From CABZJG01 sp965659715 (GTDB lineage: Bacteria; Pseudomonadota; Alphaproteobacteria; Rhodobacterales; Rhodobacteraceae), in the NCBI GenBank assembly GCA_965659715.1, contig CBFHXE010000070.1, positions 1-13,132 on the forward strand: DNA of 13,132 nucleotides, written 5' to 3'. This document shows, in pieces, positions 7,523-13,132 of the stretch (the stretch's first letter is position 1; every line of letters begins with the position of its first letter). The notes below the pieces were generated by a model. That model ran no database searches, had not been told where the DNA came from, and worked only from the letters and a program-made list of their open reading frames with translations. The translations under genes were made by a program, and so were the position numbers.

Positions 7523-8470
7523 TTACAGACCCGCTATTTTGACTTCATAGCCCGGCTCTTCTGGTTCATCATCAACCATTTCGGCCGGAAAGCCCGGTGC
7601 TTGGATGCTAAGGCCAGTTGCTTCTTCGAGCCGCTTGATAATATTTGGCGAAAGTTCGCGTGGTCCAAAGCGGGCTATTCCATCCTGAAAAATCTCGATC
7701 AGCAACGGGTTCAATTCAAGCGGCACTTCCGCGCGATCTGCGACCTCTTGAAACAGACCAATATCTTTGGCCACCAAATCCATTGTAAAGGATATGTCCC
7801 GGCTGCCATTTAGGATCACTTGGCTTTCGGTTTCATGCACAAAAGAGGTGCCAGAAGAGATTTTCAACGCTTCATAAGCCACATTAAGGTTCATCCCCGC
7901 AGCTTTGGCAACCGTCAGAGCTTCGGCGCAGGATATCAAATTGGCGGTGGCCATAAAGTTTGTAATAACTTTCAGAACACTGGCCGAACCCAATTCCCCC
8001 GTATGCAAAATACGCCGCCCCATTTTTGTCAGCAGCGGCAAAATTCGTTCAAATGTATCACGCGCACAGCCGGCAAAAATGCTGATATTGCCGGTATCAG
8101 CCCGGTGGCATCCGCCAGACACCGGACAATCGACCGCAGCGCCGCCGGCAGCAATAACCGCTGCGCCCAGGCGCTTGACCTCGGCCTCATCCGTGGTCGA
8201 CATCTCAAGCCAGATTTTGCCCGCCGTCACTTGCGGCAACATCTCATCCATCACCGCAGCTGAGGCAGCCGGGCTAGGCAAACAGGTGATCACCAGATCA
8301 CAGCTTTGCATCAATTGAGAGGCCGATCCGCCGGCAACGGCGCCGCGATCAACAAAATTGGCGACCAACTCTGGGTTTAGATCGTGCACTGCCAACTCGG
8401 TGCCATTTCTAAGCAAACTTCCCGAAAGCTTACCGCCCACATTCCCAAGACCAATGAAACCAACGCGCAT
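7523..8470 (-). CDS. 3-hydroxyisobutyrate dehydrogenase-like NAD(P)-dependent oxidoreductase
   Basis: Beta-hydroxyacid dehydrogenase family, 315 aa. The Rossmann motif GLGNVG is at 7-12, with D30 at the end of the second strand, which favours NAD over NADP. DCPVSGG (114-120) is the substrate-binding signature; K167 in LKVITNF is the expected catalytic lysine, and K235 in LVAKDIGL is also conserved in the family. The C-terminal tail (about 290-315) is acidic and proline-rich (DDEPEEPG) and extends a little past typical members. Substrate is not determinable: 3-hydroxyisobutyrate, tartronate semialdehyde, glyoxylate or another hydroxyacid are all possible. The ATG follows AGGA at 8 nt. It lies between the sarcosine operon and tetR on the same strand, with sizeable gaps on both sides, so it is probably a separate unit. 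Confidence 0.85.
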   Translation of the reverse strand: MRVGFIGLGNVGGKLSGSLLRNGTELAVHDLNPELVANFVDRGAVAGGSASQLMQSCDLVITCLPSPAASAAVMDEMLPQVTAGKIWLEMSTTDEAEVKRLGAAVIAAGGAAVDCPVSGGCHRADTGNISIFAGCARDTFERILPLLTKMGRRILHTGELGSASVLKVITNFMATANLISCAEALTVAKAAGMNLNVAYEALKISSGTSFVHETESQVILNGSRDISFTMDLVAKDIGLFQEVADRAEVPLELNPLLIEIFQDGIARFGPRELSPNIIKRLEEATGLSIQAPGFPAEMVDDEPEEPGYEVKIAGL

Positions 8471-8656
8471 TTTTCAATTCCTATGTTATTTTTTGAAAAC
8501 TTGGCACAGCTTTTCCAATGCATCCTGCCCGATTGCGACATAACAAAACCGAGTTGGCCACCAAAAGGCTGATCCAAAACATAGCAGTAGAAGGCTGCAT
8601 AGCCCGCGCGTCAGGCCAACAAACTATACCGTTTATATTTTGCACATCATTTGCGT
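8471..8656. other. Intergenic region between oxidoreductase gene and tetR (186 bp)
   Basis: Follows the tetR stop and precedes the oxidoreductase start on the minus strand. It holds no open frame with a credible ribosome binding site except the AGGA that serves the oxidoreductase. I see no hairpin followed by a T-run, no copy of the TGAAC-N4-GTTCA element found upstream of tetR, and no confident promoter. TTGGCCACCAA near 8552 is a minor inverted repeat of 4-bp arms, too short to interpret. Confidence 0.4.
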
Positions 8657-9262
8657 TTAAGAATGAGCCCCTGCGCCAACCAGCTGGCAGGCCATGGTTT
8701 GGTATCTTTCGATCAAGGCCTCTTGGGTCAACCGCCCATCAGGCCGGTACCATGTGCTCACCTCTTTGAGCATTCCAATAATGGCCAAAGTCACAATTTT
8801 GCTATCGGCAACCTCAAACTCGCCGGTTTGCATGCCTTTTTTAATAATGGCCTCTAAGGCGTCTTCATAGCTTTTGCGCATCTTTTCGAGATGATCAAAG
8901 TTTTCTGCCGTAAGGTTGCGCAATTCCATATAGGCTATAAAGACCGCTTCGGACCTTGGCAGATGATAGCGCAAATGGCAGTCGACAAATGCCAGAAGAC
9001 CTTGCAAAGCAGTGCTGTTTTCCGGCCCTTGGTGTATTTTCCACGCGGCCAGCAAGCCGCTCATATGCTCTTGCATCAACGTAAATAAAAGCGACTGCTT
9101 ATCTGGGGTGTAATTGTAAAGTGCGCCAACCTGCACGCCAACCTCAGCTGCGATCTGGCGCATCGAGACCGCCGCATAACCATATTGGGCAAACAGACGC
9201 TGGGCCGCTTGTGTCACCCTTGGTCCGGTTTTTTGTGAATGTGATCCCGTCGTGCGTGCCAT
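8657..9262 (-). CDS. TetR-family transcriptional repressor
   Basis: 201 aa, the usual TetR size. The N-terminal DNA-binding domain covers about residues 14-60, with AQRLFAQYGYAAVSMRQIA leading into the helix-turn-helix and GALYNYTPDKQSLL as the recognition-helix region. The all-helical C-terminal domain ends with STWYRPDGRLT (169-179), a pattern I associate with TetR regulators of acyl-CoA or fatty/branched-chain acid metabolism; that ligand class is a guess. It is divergent from hom, with a 143-bp gap. A TGAAC-N4-GTTCA inverted repeat 15 bp upstream suggests autorepression. The ribosome binding site is poor (AGG only 3 nt from the ATG), and the -10-like element sits so close that the transcript may start at or near the ATG. 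Possible targets are itself and the downstream oxidoreductase; neither is shown. Confidence 0.9.
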   Translation of the reverse strand: MARTTGSHSQKTGPRVTQAAQRLFAQYGYAAVSMRQIAAEVGVQVGALYNYTPDKQSLLFTLMQEHMSGLLAAWKIHQGPENSTALQGLLAFVDCHLRYHLPRSEAVFIAYMELRNLTAENFDHLEKMRKSYEDALEAIIKKGMQTGEFEVADSKIVTLAIIGMLKEVSTWYRPDGRLTQEALIERYQTMACQLVGAGAHS

Positions 9263-9270
9263 GGGCCTAT

Positions 9271-9276
9271 ACTATA
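9271..9276 (-). promoter_or_regulatory. Candidate -10 element of tetR (TATAGT)
   Basis: TATAGT on the minus strand matches the sigma-70 -10 consensus at five of six positions, 8 nt before the tetR ATG. The -35 region about 17 bp further upstream (ACTTTT) is weak. A start site 6-8 nt downstream would fall on or next to the A of the ATG, giving a nearly leaderless mRNA, consistent with the poor Shine-Dalgarno. Confidence 0.35.
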
Positions 9277-9290
9277 TGAACACACGTTCA
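9277..9290. promoter_or_regulatory. Probable TetR operator (TGAAC-ACAC-GTTCA)
   Basis: Perfect inverted repeat with 5-bp arms and a 4-bp spacer, directly abutting the candidate -10 of tetR and lying in the -35/-10 spacer. Its position and GAAC-N4-GTTC layout fit an autoregulatory operator of a dimeric TetR repressor. It is about 115 bp upstream of hom, so control of hom is less likely. Confidence 0.5.
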
Positions 9291-9320
9291 GATAAAAGTA
9301 TCCTCTGCGTTGGTTTAATT

Positions 9321-9341
9321 GGTCGTATTTTACTGACGACC
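9321..9341. other. Inverted repeat in the hom upstream region
   Basis: GGTCGT-N9-ACGACC, six perfect base pairs with a 9-nt loop, 65 nt before the hom ATG. It may be a leader hairpin or an operator half-site pair. No T-run follows, so it is not an intrinsic terminator, and no leader peptide or known riboswitch fold was recognised around it. Confidence 0.25.
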
Positions 9342-9395
9342 GTTGCACAAAAGCTGTGAACTCGCTACATCGCGGTAAACATGGCTGGTAGCAAC

Positions 9396-9400
9396 GGAGG
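9396..9400 (+). promoter_or_regulatory. Ribosome binding site deciding the hom start
   Basis: GGAGG 5 nt before the ATG at 9406. A TTG at 9403, in frame and one codon earlier, would be only 2 nt from this site, so the ATG is the better start. Confidence 0.75.
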
Positions 9401-9405
9401 CTTTG

Positions 9406-10692
9406 ATGACGCACCCTTTACGTCTGGGGATAGCAGGACTGGGAACCGTAGGCATCGGCGTGGTGAAAATCATCCGCCAGAAAGCGTCACTGTTAGAGCA
9501 GCGAACCGGACAGCCGATTACAATAAGCGCCATCTCTGCGCGCAGCCGCGACAAAGATCGGGGCGTGCCGCTGGAAGGGTATGCGTGGGAAAGCGATCCT
9601 GTCGCTTTGGCCCAGCGCGATGATGTGGATGTATTTGTCGAACTTATGGGCGGCCACGATGGGCCTGCAAAGGCCGCAACCGAAGCGGCTCTGGCCGCCG
9701 GCAAAGATGTTGTAACCGCCAATAAAGCCTTGCTCGCCCACCATGGCCATGCGCTGGCCATGAAAGCAGAAAGCGCCAATTCGGTTTTGCGATTTGAAGC
9801 AGCAGTGGCAGGCGGCATCCCGGTGATTAAATCCCTGACCGAAGCTTTGGCCGGCAATGAGGTCACGCGCGTCATGGGAGTGATGAACGGAACCTGTAAT
9901 TATATCCTTACCCGGATGCAGGCCAGCGGGCTAAGCTATGACGAAGTCTTTGCCGAAGCTGACGGGCTTGGCTATTTGGAAGCCGACCCAAACTTGGATG
10001 TGGGCGGGATCGACGCAGCGCATAAACTTGCGCTGCTGTCCTCAATCGCTTTTGCATCGCAAGTGAATTTTGATGCGGTTGAAACCGAAGGCATCGGGTC
10101 GATTTCAATTGATGACATTCACCGAGCCGCTGATATGGGCTTCCGGATCAAGCTGCTTGGCGTGGCCCAAATGACCGGCCGCGGATTAGAGCAGCGCATG
10201 TCGCCCTGTCTGGTACCGGCCAATTCGCCGCTCGGACAACTTGAAGGCGGCACCAATATGGTGGTGCTCGAAGGCGACAATGTGGGCCAAATTGTATTGC
10301 GGGGCGCAGGCGCAGGCGAAGGCCCAACCGCCAGTGCAGTGCTGTCGGATATAGCAGATATCGCCCGCGGCACGCGGATCAGCACCTTTGGTCAACCTGC
10401 AACACAACTCACACAGCCCGCCACTTCAAAATCGCAAACACCAGCACCCTATTATTTGCGAATGCACCTTTTGGACAAACCCGGCGCTTTGGCTAAAGTT
10501 GCAGCTGTTCTGGGCGAATGGGGGGTGTCAATTGACCGGATGCGGCAATATGGCCACGCAGATGAAAACGCGCCGGTGCTGATCGTGACCCATAAGGCCC
10601 AGCGCAAAGATCTTGACGGCGCCTTGGCTGCATTGCCCGAAACAGGTGTATTGCAAGGAACCCCAGTGGCTCTGCGCATCGAAGAGGTCTAA
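9406..10692 (+). CDS. hom: Homoserine dehydrogenase
   Basis: Reduces aspartate semialdehyde to homoserine, the branch step towards threonine, methionine and isoleucine. 428 aa, the usual length for the monofunctional enzyme with a C-terminal ACT domain. The nucleotide-binding motif GLGTVG is at 11-16; TANKALLAHHG begins at 104; MNGTCNYIL (160-168) and GYLEADPNLD (189-198) are signature blocks. E192, D203 and K207 keep the 11/15 spacing of the catalytic Glu, Asp and Lys of yeast homoserine dehydrogenase. The ACT domain (about 349-425) begins YYLRMHLLDKPGALAKV and is expected to mediate feedback inhibition, probably by threonine. The ATG was chosen from its GGAGG site. It is divergent from tetR and 39 bp before glpX, probably first in a hom-glpX-recJ transcript. 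Confidence 0.96.
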   Translation: MTHPLRLGIAGLGTVGIGVVKIIRQKASLLEQRTGQPITISAISARSRDKDRGVPLEGYAWESDPVALAQRDDVDVFVELMGGHDGPAKAATEAALAAGKDVVTANKALLAHHGHALAMKAESANSVLRFEAAVAGGIPVIKSLTEALAGNEVTRVMGVMNGTCNYILTRMQASGLSYDEVFAEADGLGYLEADPNLDVGGIDAAHKLALLSSIAFASQVNFDAVETEGIGSISIDDIHRAADMGFRIKLLGVAQMTGRGLEQRMSPCLVPANSPLGQLEGGTNMVVLEGDNVGQIVLRGAGAGEGPTASAVLSDIADIARGTRISTFGQPATQLTQPATSKSQTPAPYYLRMHLLDKPGALAKVAAVLGEWGVSIDRMRQYGHADENAPVLIVTHKAQRKDLDGALAALPETGVLQGTPVALRIEEV

Positions 10693-10731
10693 CTTTGGAA
10701 ATATATATTTACCATTTTAAGGAATTAAATC

Positions 10732-11709
10732 ATGTTATCAGCTAAAGTCGATTTCAGTGACCGGATGTTATCTTTAGGATTGGCGCGCGTGTCCGAAGCC
10801 GCCGCGATTGCCTCGGCTGATTTGATTGGCCGAGGGGATGAAAAGGCTGCCGATCAGGCGGCCGTCAATGCGATGCGCGAGCAGTTAAATATGCTTGATA
10901 TCGCCGGCGTTGTTGTGATCGGTGAAGGCGAGCGCGACGAAGCTCCGATGCTTTTTATCGGTGAAGAAGTTGGCACCGGAAATGGACCGGGCGTGGATAT
11001 CGCACTCGACCCGCTAGAAGGCACAACGCTGACCGCCAAAGACATGCCCAATGCCCTCACCGTGATTGCCATGGGCCCGCGTGGCTCAATGCTGCACGCG
11101 CCGGATGTCTATATGGAAAAACTTGCCATTGGGCCAGGTTTTGCACCTGATACTGTCACTTTGGACATGACCCCAAGCCAACGGGTTGAAGCTTTGGCCA
11201 AAGCCAAGAACTGCGGCCCCGAAAATATAACCGTATGCATTCTTGAACGCCCACGCCATGAAGACATGATTGAAGAAGTACGCGCCACGGGCGCATCAAT
11301 CCGGCTGATCACAGATGGCGATGTGGCCGGGGTGATGCATTGCGCGGAGCCGCAAATCACCGGAATTGACATGTATATGGGGGCTGGCGGCGCCCCAGAA
11401 GGTGTGCTGGCAGCCGCAGCGCTTAAATGTATGGGCGGGCAGATTTACGGCCGGCTCCTGTTTCGCCACAGCGATGAAAAAGGCCGCGCAACAAAAGCCG
11501 GGATTACAGATTTCGACCGGGTTTATACCCGCGATGATATGGTCACCCAAGACGTGATTTTCGCCGCCACGGGCGTGACCGGCGGCTCGCTGCTGCCCGG
11601 GATCAAACGCGAGGTTGGGTTTTTGACGACAGAAACCATCTTGATGCGCTCAAAAACCGGATCGGTCCGGCGCATGCGCTACCGCAACCCGACCCAAAGA
11701 CCGGCATAA
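10732..11709 (+). CDS. glpX: Fructose-1,6-bisphosphatase, class II
   Basis: Dephosphorylates fructose 1,6-bisphosphate in gluconeogenesis; in autotrophs the class also acts on sedoheptulose bisphosphate, but nothing here suggests a Calvin cycle. 325 aa, normal for GlpX. Metal- and substrate-binding motifs are GRGDEKAADQAA (33-44), IGEGERDEAPM (63-73) and DPLEGTTL (93-100), followed by GGAPEGVLAAAALK in the second half. The start has AAGGAA 8 nt upstream. The 39 bp between hom and glpX contain an AT-rich palindrome, AAATATATATTT (10699-10710), which could host a secondary promoter, but no -35 is evident. Its pairing with hom and recJ is, from memory, a recurrent gene order in Rhodobacteraceae rather than a pathway. 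Confidence 0.95.
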   Translation: MLSAKVDFSDRMLSLGLARVSEAAAIASADLIGRGDEKAADQAAVNAMREQLNMLDIAGVVVIGEGERDEAPMLFIGEEVGTGNGPGVDIALDPLEGTTLTAKDMPNALTVIAMGPRGSMLHAPDVYMEKLAIGPGFAPDTVTLDMTPSQRVEALAKAKNCGPENITVCILERPRHEDMIEEVRATGASIRLITDGDVAGVMHCAEPQITGIDMYMGAGGAPEGVLAAAALKCMGGQIYGRLLFRHSDEKGRATKAGITDFDRVYTRDDMVTQDVIFAATGVTGGSLLPGIKREVGFLTTETILMRSKTGSVRRMRYRNPTQRPA

Positions 11710-11722
11710 CCCAAAAAGGCCT

Positions 11723-11737
11723 GTGGCTCAGAGCCAC
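11723..11737 (+). other. Hairpin between glpX and recJ
   Basis: GTGGCTC-A-GAGCCAC, seven perfect pairs (realistically six pairs with a CAG loop), 13 bp after the glpX stop and 8 bp before the recJ ribosome binding site. No T-run follows, so it is not a standard intrinsic terminator. It could stabilise the upstream message or tune expression between glpX and recJ. Confidence 0.45.
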
Positions 11738-11745
11738 TGGTAATC

Positions 11746-11750
11746 GGAGG
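11746..11750 (+). promoter_or_regulatory. Ribosome binding site supporting the recJ TTG start
   Basis: GGAGG 4 nt before the TTG at 11755. No ATG or GTG in the recJ frame lies between this site and the conserved N-terminal residues FLGVSTSLTGRRW, so a TTG start is the simplest reading. Confidence 0.6.
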
Positions 11751-11754
11751 GATA

Positions 11755-13132
11755 TTGGACTTTCTAGGTGTATCTACATCCCTAACCGGGCGCAGGTGGG
11801 TCGGCCCCTCGGCGGCGCTTTTGCGCAGAACTGAAGCGATGACCCAGAGCACCGCTTTGCCGCAAGCGCTGTGTGCAACGCTGTCGCGTCTTGGTGTGCC
11901 GAGCGATGAAGCCGGCGCCTATCTGAGCCCGCAGTTGCGAAACCTGATGCCTGACCCACATGATCTTCGCGATATGAGTAAAGCCAGTGCGCGGCTTATC
12001 GCAGCGGTCAACAGTGGGGAAAAAATTGCCATTTTTGCAGATTATGATGTTGACGGTGCAACTTCGGCGGCGCTCCTTTGCCTTTGGCTTCGCCATTTTG
12101 GCTGCACCCCCACGCTCTATGTTCCAGACCGGATTGATGAAGGCTATGGCCCCAACATCGTCGCCATGCAAAAGCTGGCGGCCGCCCATAGCCTCATCAT
12201 CTGCGTGGATTGCGGAACCCTAAGCCATGCGCCCATAGAGGCGGCAAAACCGGCCGATGTGATTGTGCTTGATCACCATCTGGGGGCCGAAACTCTGCCC
12301 GACTGTTTGGCAGTTGTTAATCCTAACCGGCAGGATGAAACCGCCGATCTTGGCCATCTGTGCGCTGCTGCGGTGGTGTTTTTATGCCTTGTTGAGTGCC
12401 GACGGCAACTGCGCAGTGCCGGTAAGGATGGGCCCGATTTGATGTCCATGCTGGATTTGGTGGCATTGGCCACTGTGGCCGATGTTGCCCCGCTGGTCGG
12501 TGTCAATCGGGCCTTTGTGCACCAAGGGCTTAAGGTAATGGCGCAGCGGGCCCGCCCGGGTTTGGTGGCGCTTGCAGATTGCGCGCACATTGACAGCACC
12601 CCAAGCAGTTATCACTTGGGCTATGTGCTTGGACCGCGGATCAATGCCGGCGGGCGTATCGGGCAGGCCGATCTTGGCGTGCGCCTGCTCACCGCAACCC
12701 ACCTAAGTGAAGCGCAGCCGCTGGCTGAGCATTTGGATCAGTTAAATGTTGAGCGCCGCGCCATAGAAAACCAAGTTCAAAGCGTCGCCCTTGAGCAAGC
12801 CGCCGAACGCGGCTTTGATCAGCCCTTGGTTTGGGCCGCAGGTGACGGCTGGCATCCCGGTGTTGTTGGCATTGTTGCCGCTCGGCTCAAAGAAGCCAGC
12901 AACCGGCCAGCCATTGTGATCGGTTTTGACGGGGAGGCCGGGAAAGGCTCGGGCCGTTCTGTTAGCGGGATCGACCTTGGCGTTCAAATCCAGAGACTGG
13001 CGACCGAAGGCCTTTTGCAAAAAGGCGGCGGCCATAAAATGGCGGCTGGTTTGTCCTTGTCGCGTGATCAGCTAGAACCGGCAATGGCACGTCTTGCGCA
13101 GCTGCTTAAAGCGCAGGGCAGCGATGCGGTTG
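11755..13132 (+). CDS. recJ: Single-stranded-DNA-specific exonuclease RecJ (partial, C-terminus outside window)
   Basis: 5'-3' ssDNA exonuclease of recombination and mismatch/base-excision repair, DHH phosphoesterase superfamily. 459 residues are visible of roughly 570-580 usual, and the frame is open to the window edge. Metal-binding motifs: ADYDVDG (95-101), VDCG (151-154) and LDHH (172-175). The DHHA1 region shows WHPGVVGIVAARL (366-378), GSGRSV (398-403) and GGGHKMAAG (424-432). The N-terminus from the TTG at 11755 reads LDFLGVSTSLTGRRW, matching the start of alphaproteobacterial RecJ as I recall it. It lies 45 bp after glpX, with a hairpin in the gap, and is probably co-transcribed with hom and glpX. 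No ATG start is available near the ribosome binding site, so translation may be modest. Confidence 0.95.
   Translation, partial: MDFLGVSTSLTGRRWVGPSAALLRRTEAMTQSTALPQALCATLSRLGVPSDEAGAYLSPQLRNLMPDPHDLRDMSKASARLIAAVNSGEKIAIFADYDVDGATSAALLCLWLRHFGCTPTLYVPDRIDEGYGPNIVAMQKLAAAHSLIICVDCGTLSHAPIEAAKPADVIVLDHHLGAETLPDCLAVVNPNRQDETADLGHLCAAAVVFLCLVECRRQLRSAGKDGPDLMSMLDLVALATVADVAPLVGVNRAFVHQGLKVMAQRARPGLVALADCAHIDSTPSSYHLGYVLGPRINAGGRIGQADLGVRLLTATHLSEAQPLAEHLDQLNVERRAIENQVQSVALEQAAERGFDQPLVWAAGDGWHPGVVGIVAARLKEASNRPAIVIGFDGEAGKGSGRSVSGIDLGVQIQRLATEGLLQKGGGHKMAAGLSLSRDQLEPAMARLAQLLKAQGSDAV

Noticed and set aside
9330..9875. 181-codon minus-strand frame opposite the start of hom
   Set aside because: Low-complexity composition (Ala, Ser, Thr, Pro rich) typical of an antisense shadow; the opposite strand is unmistakable homoserine dehydrogenase.
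11723..11737. Intrinsic terminator after glpX
   Set aside because: The stem is good but no T-run follows; the next bases lead straight into the recJ ribosome binding site.
1..13132. Mobile elements, CRISPR arrays, tRNA/rRNA genes, defence genes
   Set aside because: No transposase or integrase frames, no regularly spaced repeats and no tRNA-like cloverleaf were seen; the gene content reads as stable housekeeping and catabolic chromosome.

Overview
The window looks like ordinary chromosome from a marine Roseobacter-type alphaproteobacterium (Rhodobacteraceae). This rests on the protein families (heterotetrameric sarcosine oxidase, the long GDH form), on the hom-glpX-recJ block that I recall as typical of this family, and on the moderate-GC codon use. 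The genus is not settled by sequence alone. I see no tRNA, rRNA, insertion sequence, integrase, phage gene, CRISPR array or origin. No stretch of more than 300 bases lacks a gene.

Left block, minus strand, transcribed right to left (7329 down to 1 and beyond): a tight six-gene catabolic operon. It encodes glutamate dehydrogenase, a PLP-dependent serine/threonine dehydratase-like enzyme, then sarcosine oxidase soxB, soxD, soxA and soxG. soxG is cut by the left window edge. Gaps are 34 and 31 bp, soxD/soxA share ATGA, and soxA/soxG overlap by 8 bp. A 23-codon reading frame with its own ribosome binding site exactly bridges soxB and soxD. Inferred logic: sarcosine is oxidised to glycine with its methyl group passed to tetrahydrofolate; glycine plus the one-carbon unit can give serine (via GlyA, not in this window); the dehydratase would give pyruvate plus ammonia; GDH links ammonia and glutamate.

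Middle, minus strand: a 3-hydroxyisobutyrate dehydrogenase-like oxidoreductase (7523-8470) and a TetR-family repressor (8657-9262). The repressor has a TGAAC-N4-GTTCA inverted repeat just upstream, a likely self-operator.

Right block, plus strand, divergent from tetR: hom (homoserine dehydrogenase), glpX (class II fructose-1,6-bisphosphatase) and recJ (ssDNA exonuclease, cut by the right edge). They are closely spaced and probably co-transcribed.

Most of this is well-known metabolism. The points most worth a second look are the bridging mini-ORF between soxB and soxD, the mitochondrial-like antenna segment in the bacterial GDH, the dehydratase with an atypical PLP phosphate loop inside a sarcosine operon, and the tetR self-operator with a possible leaderless start. 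I found no convincing previously undescribed system.
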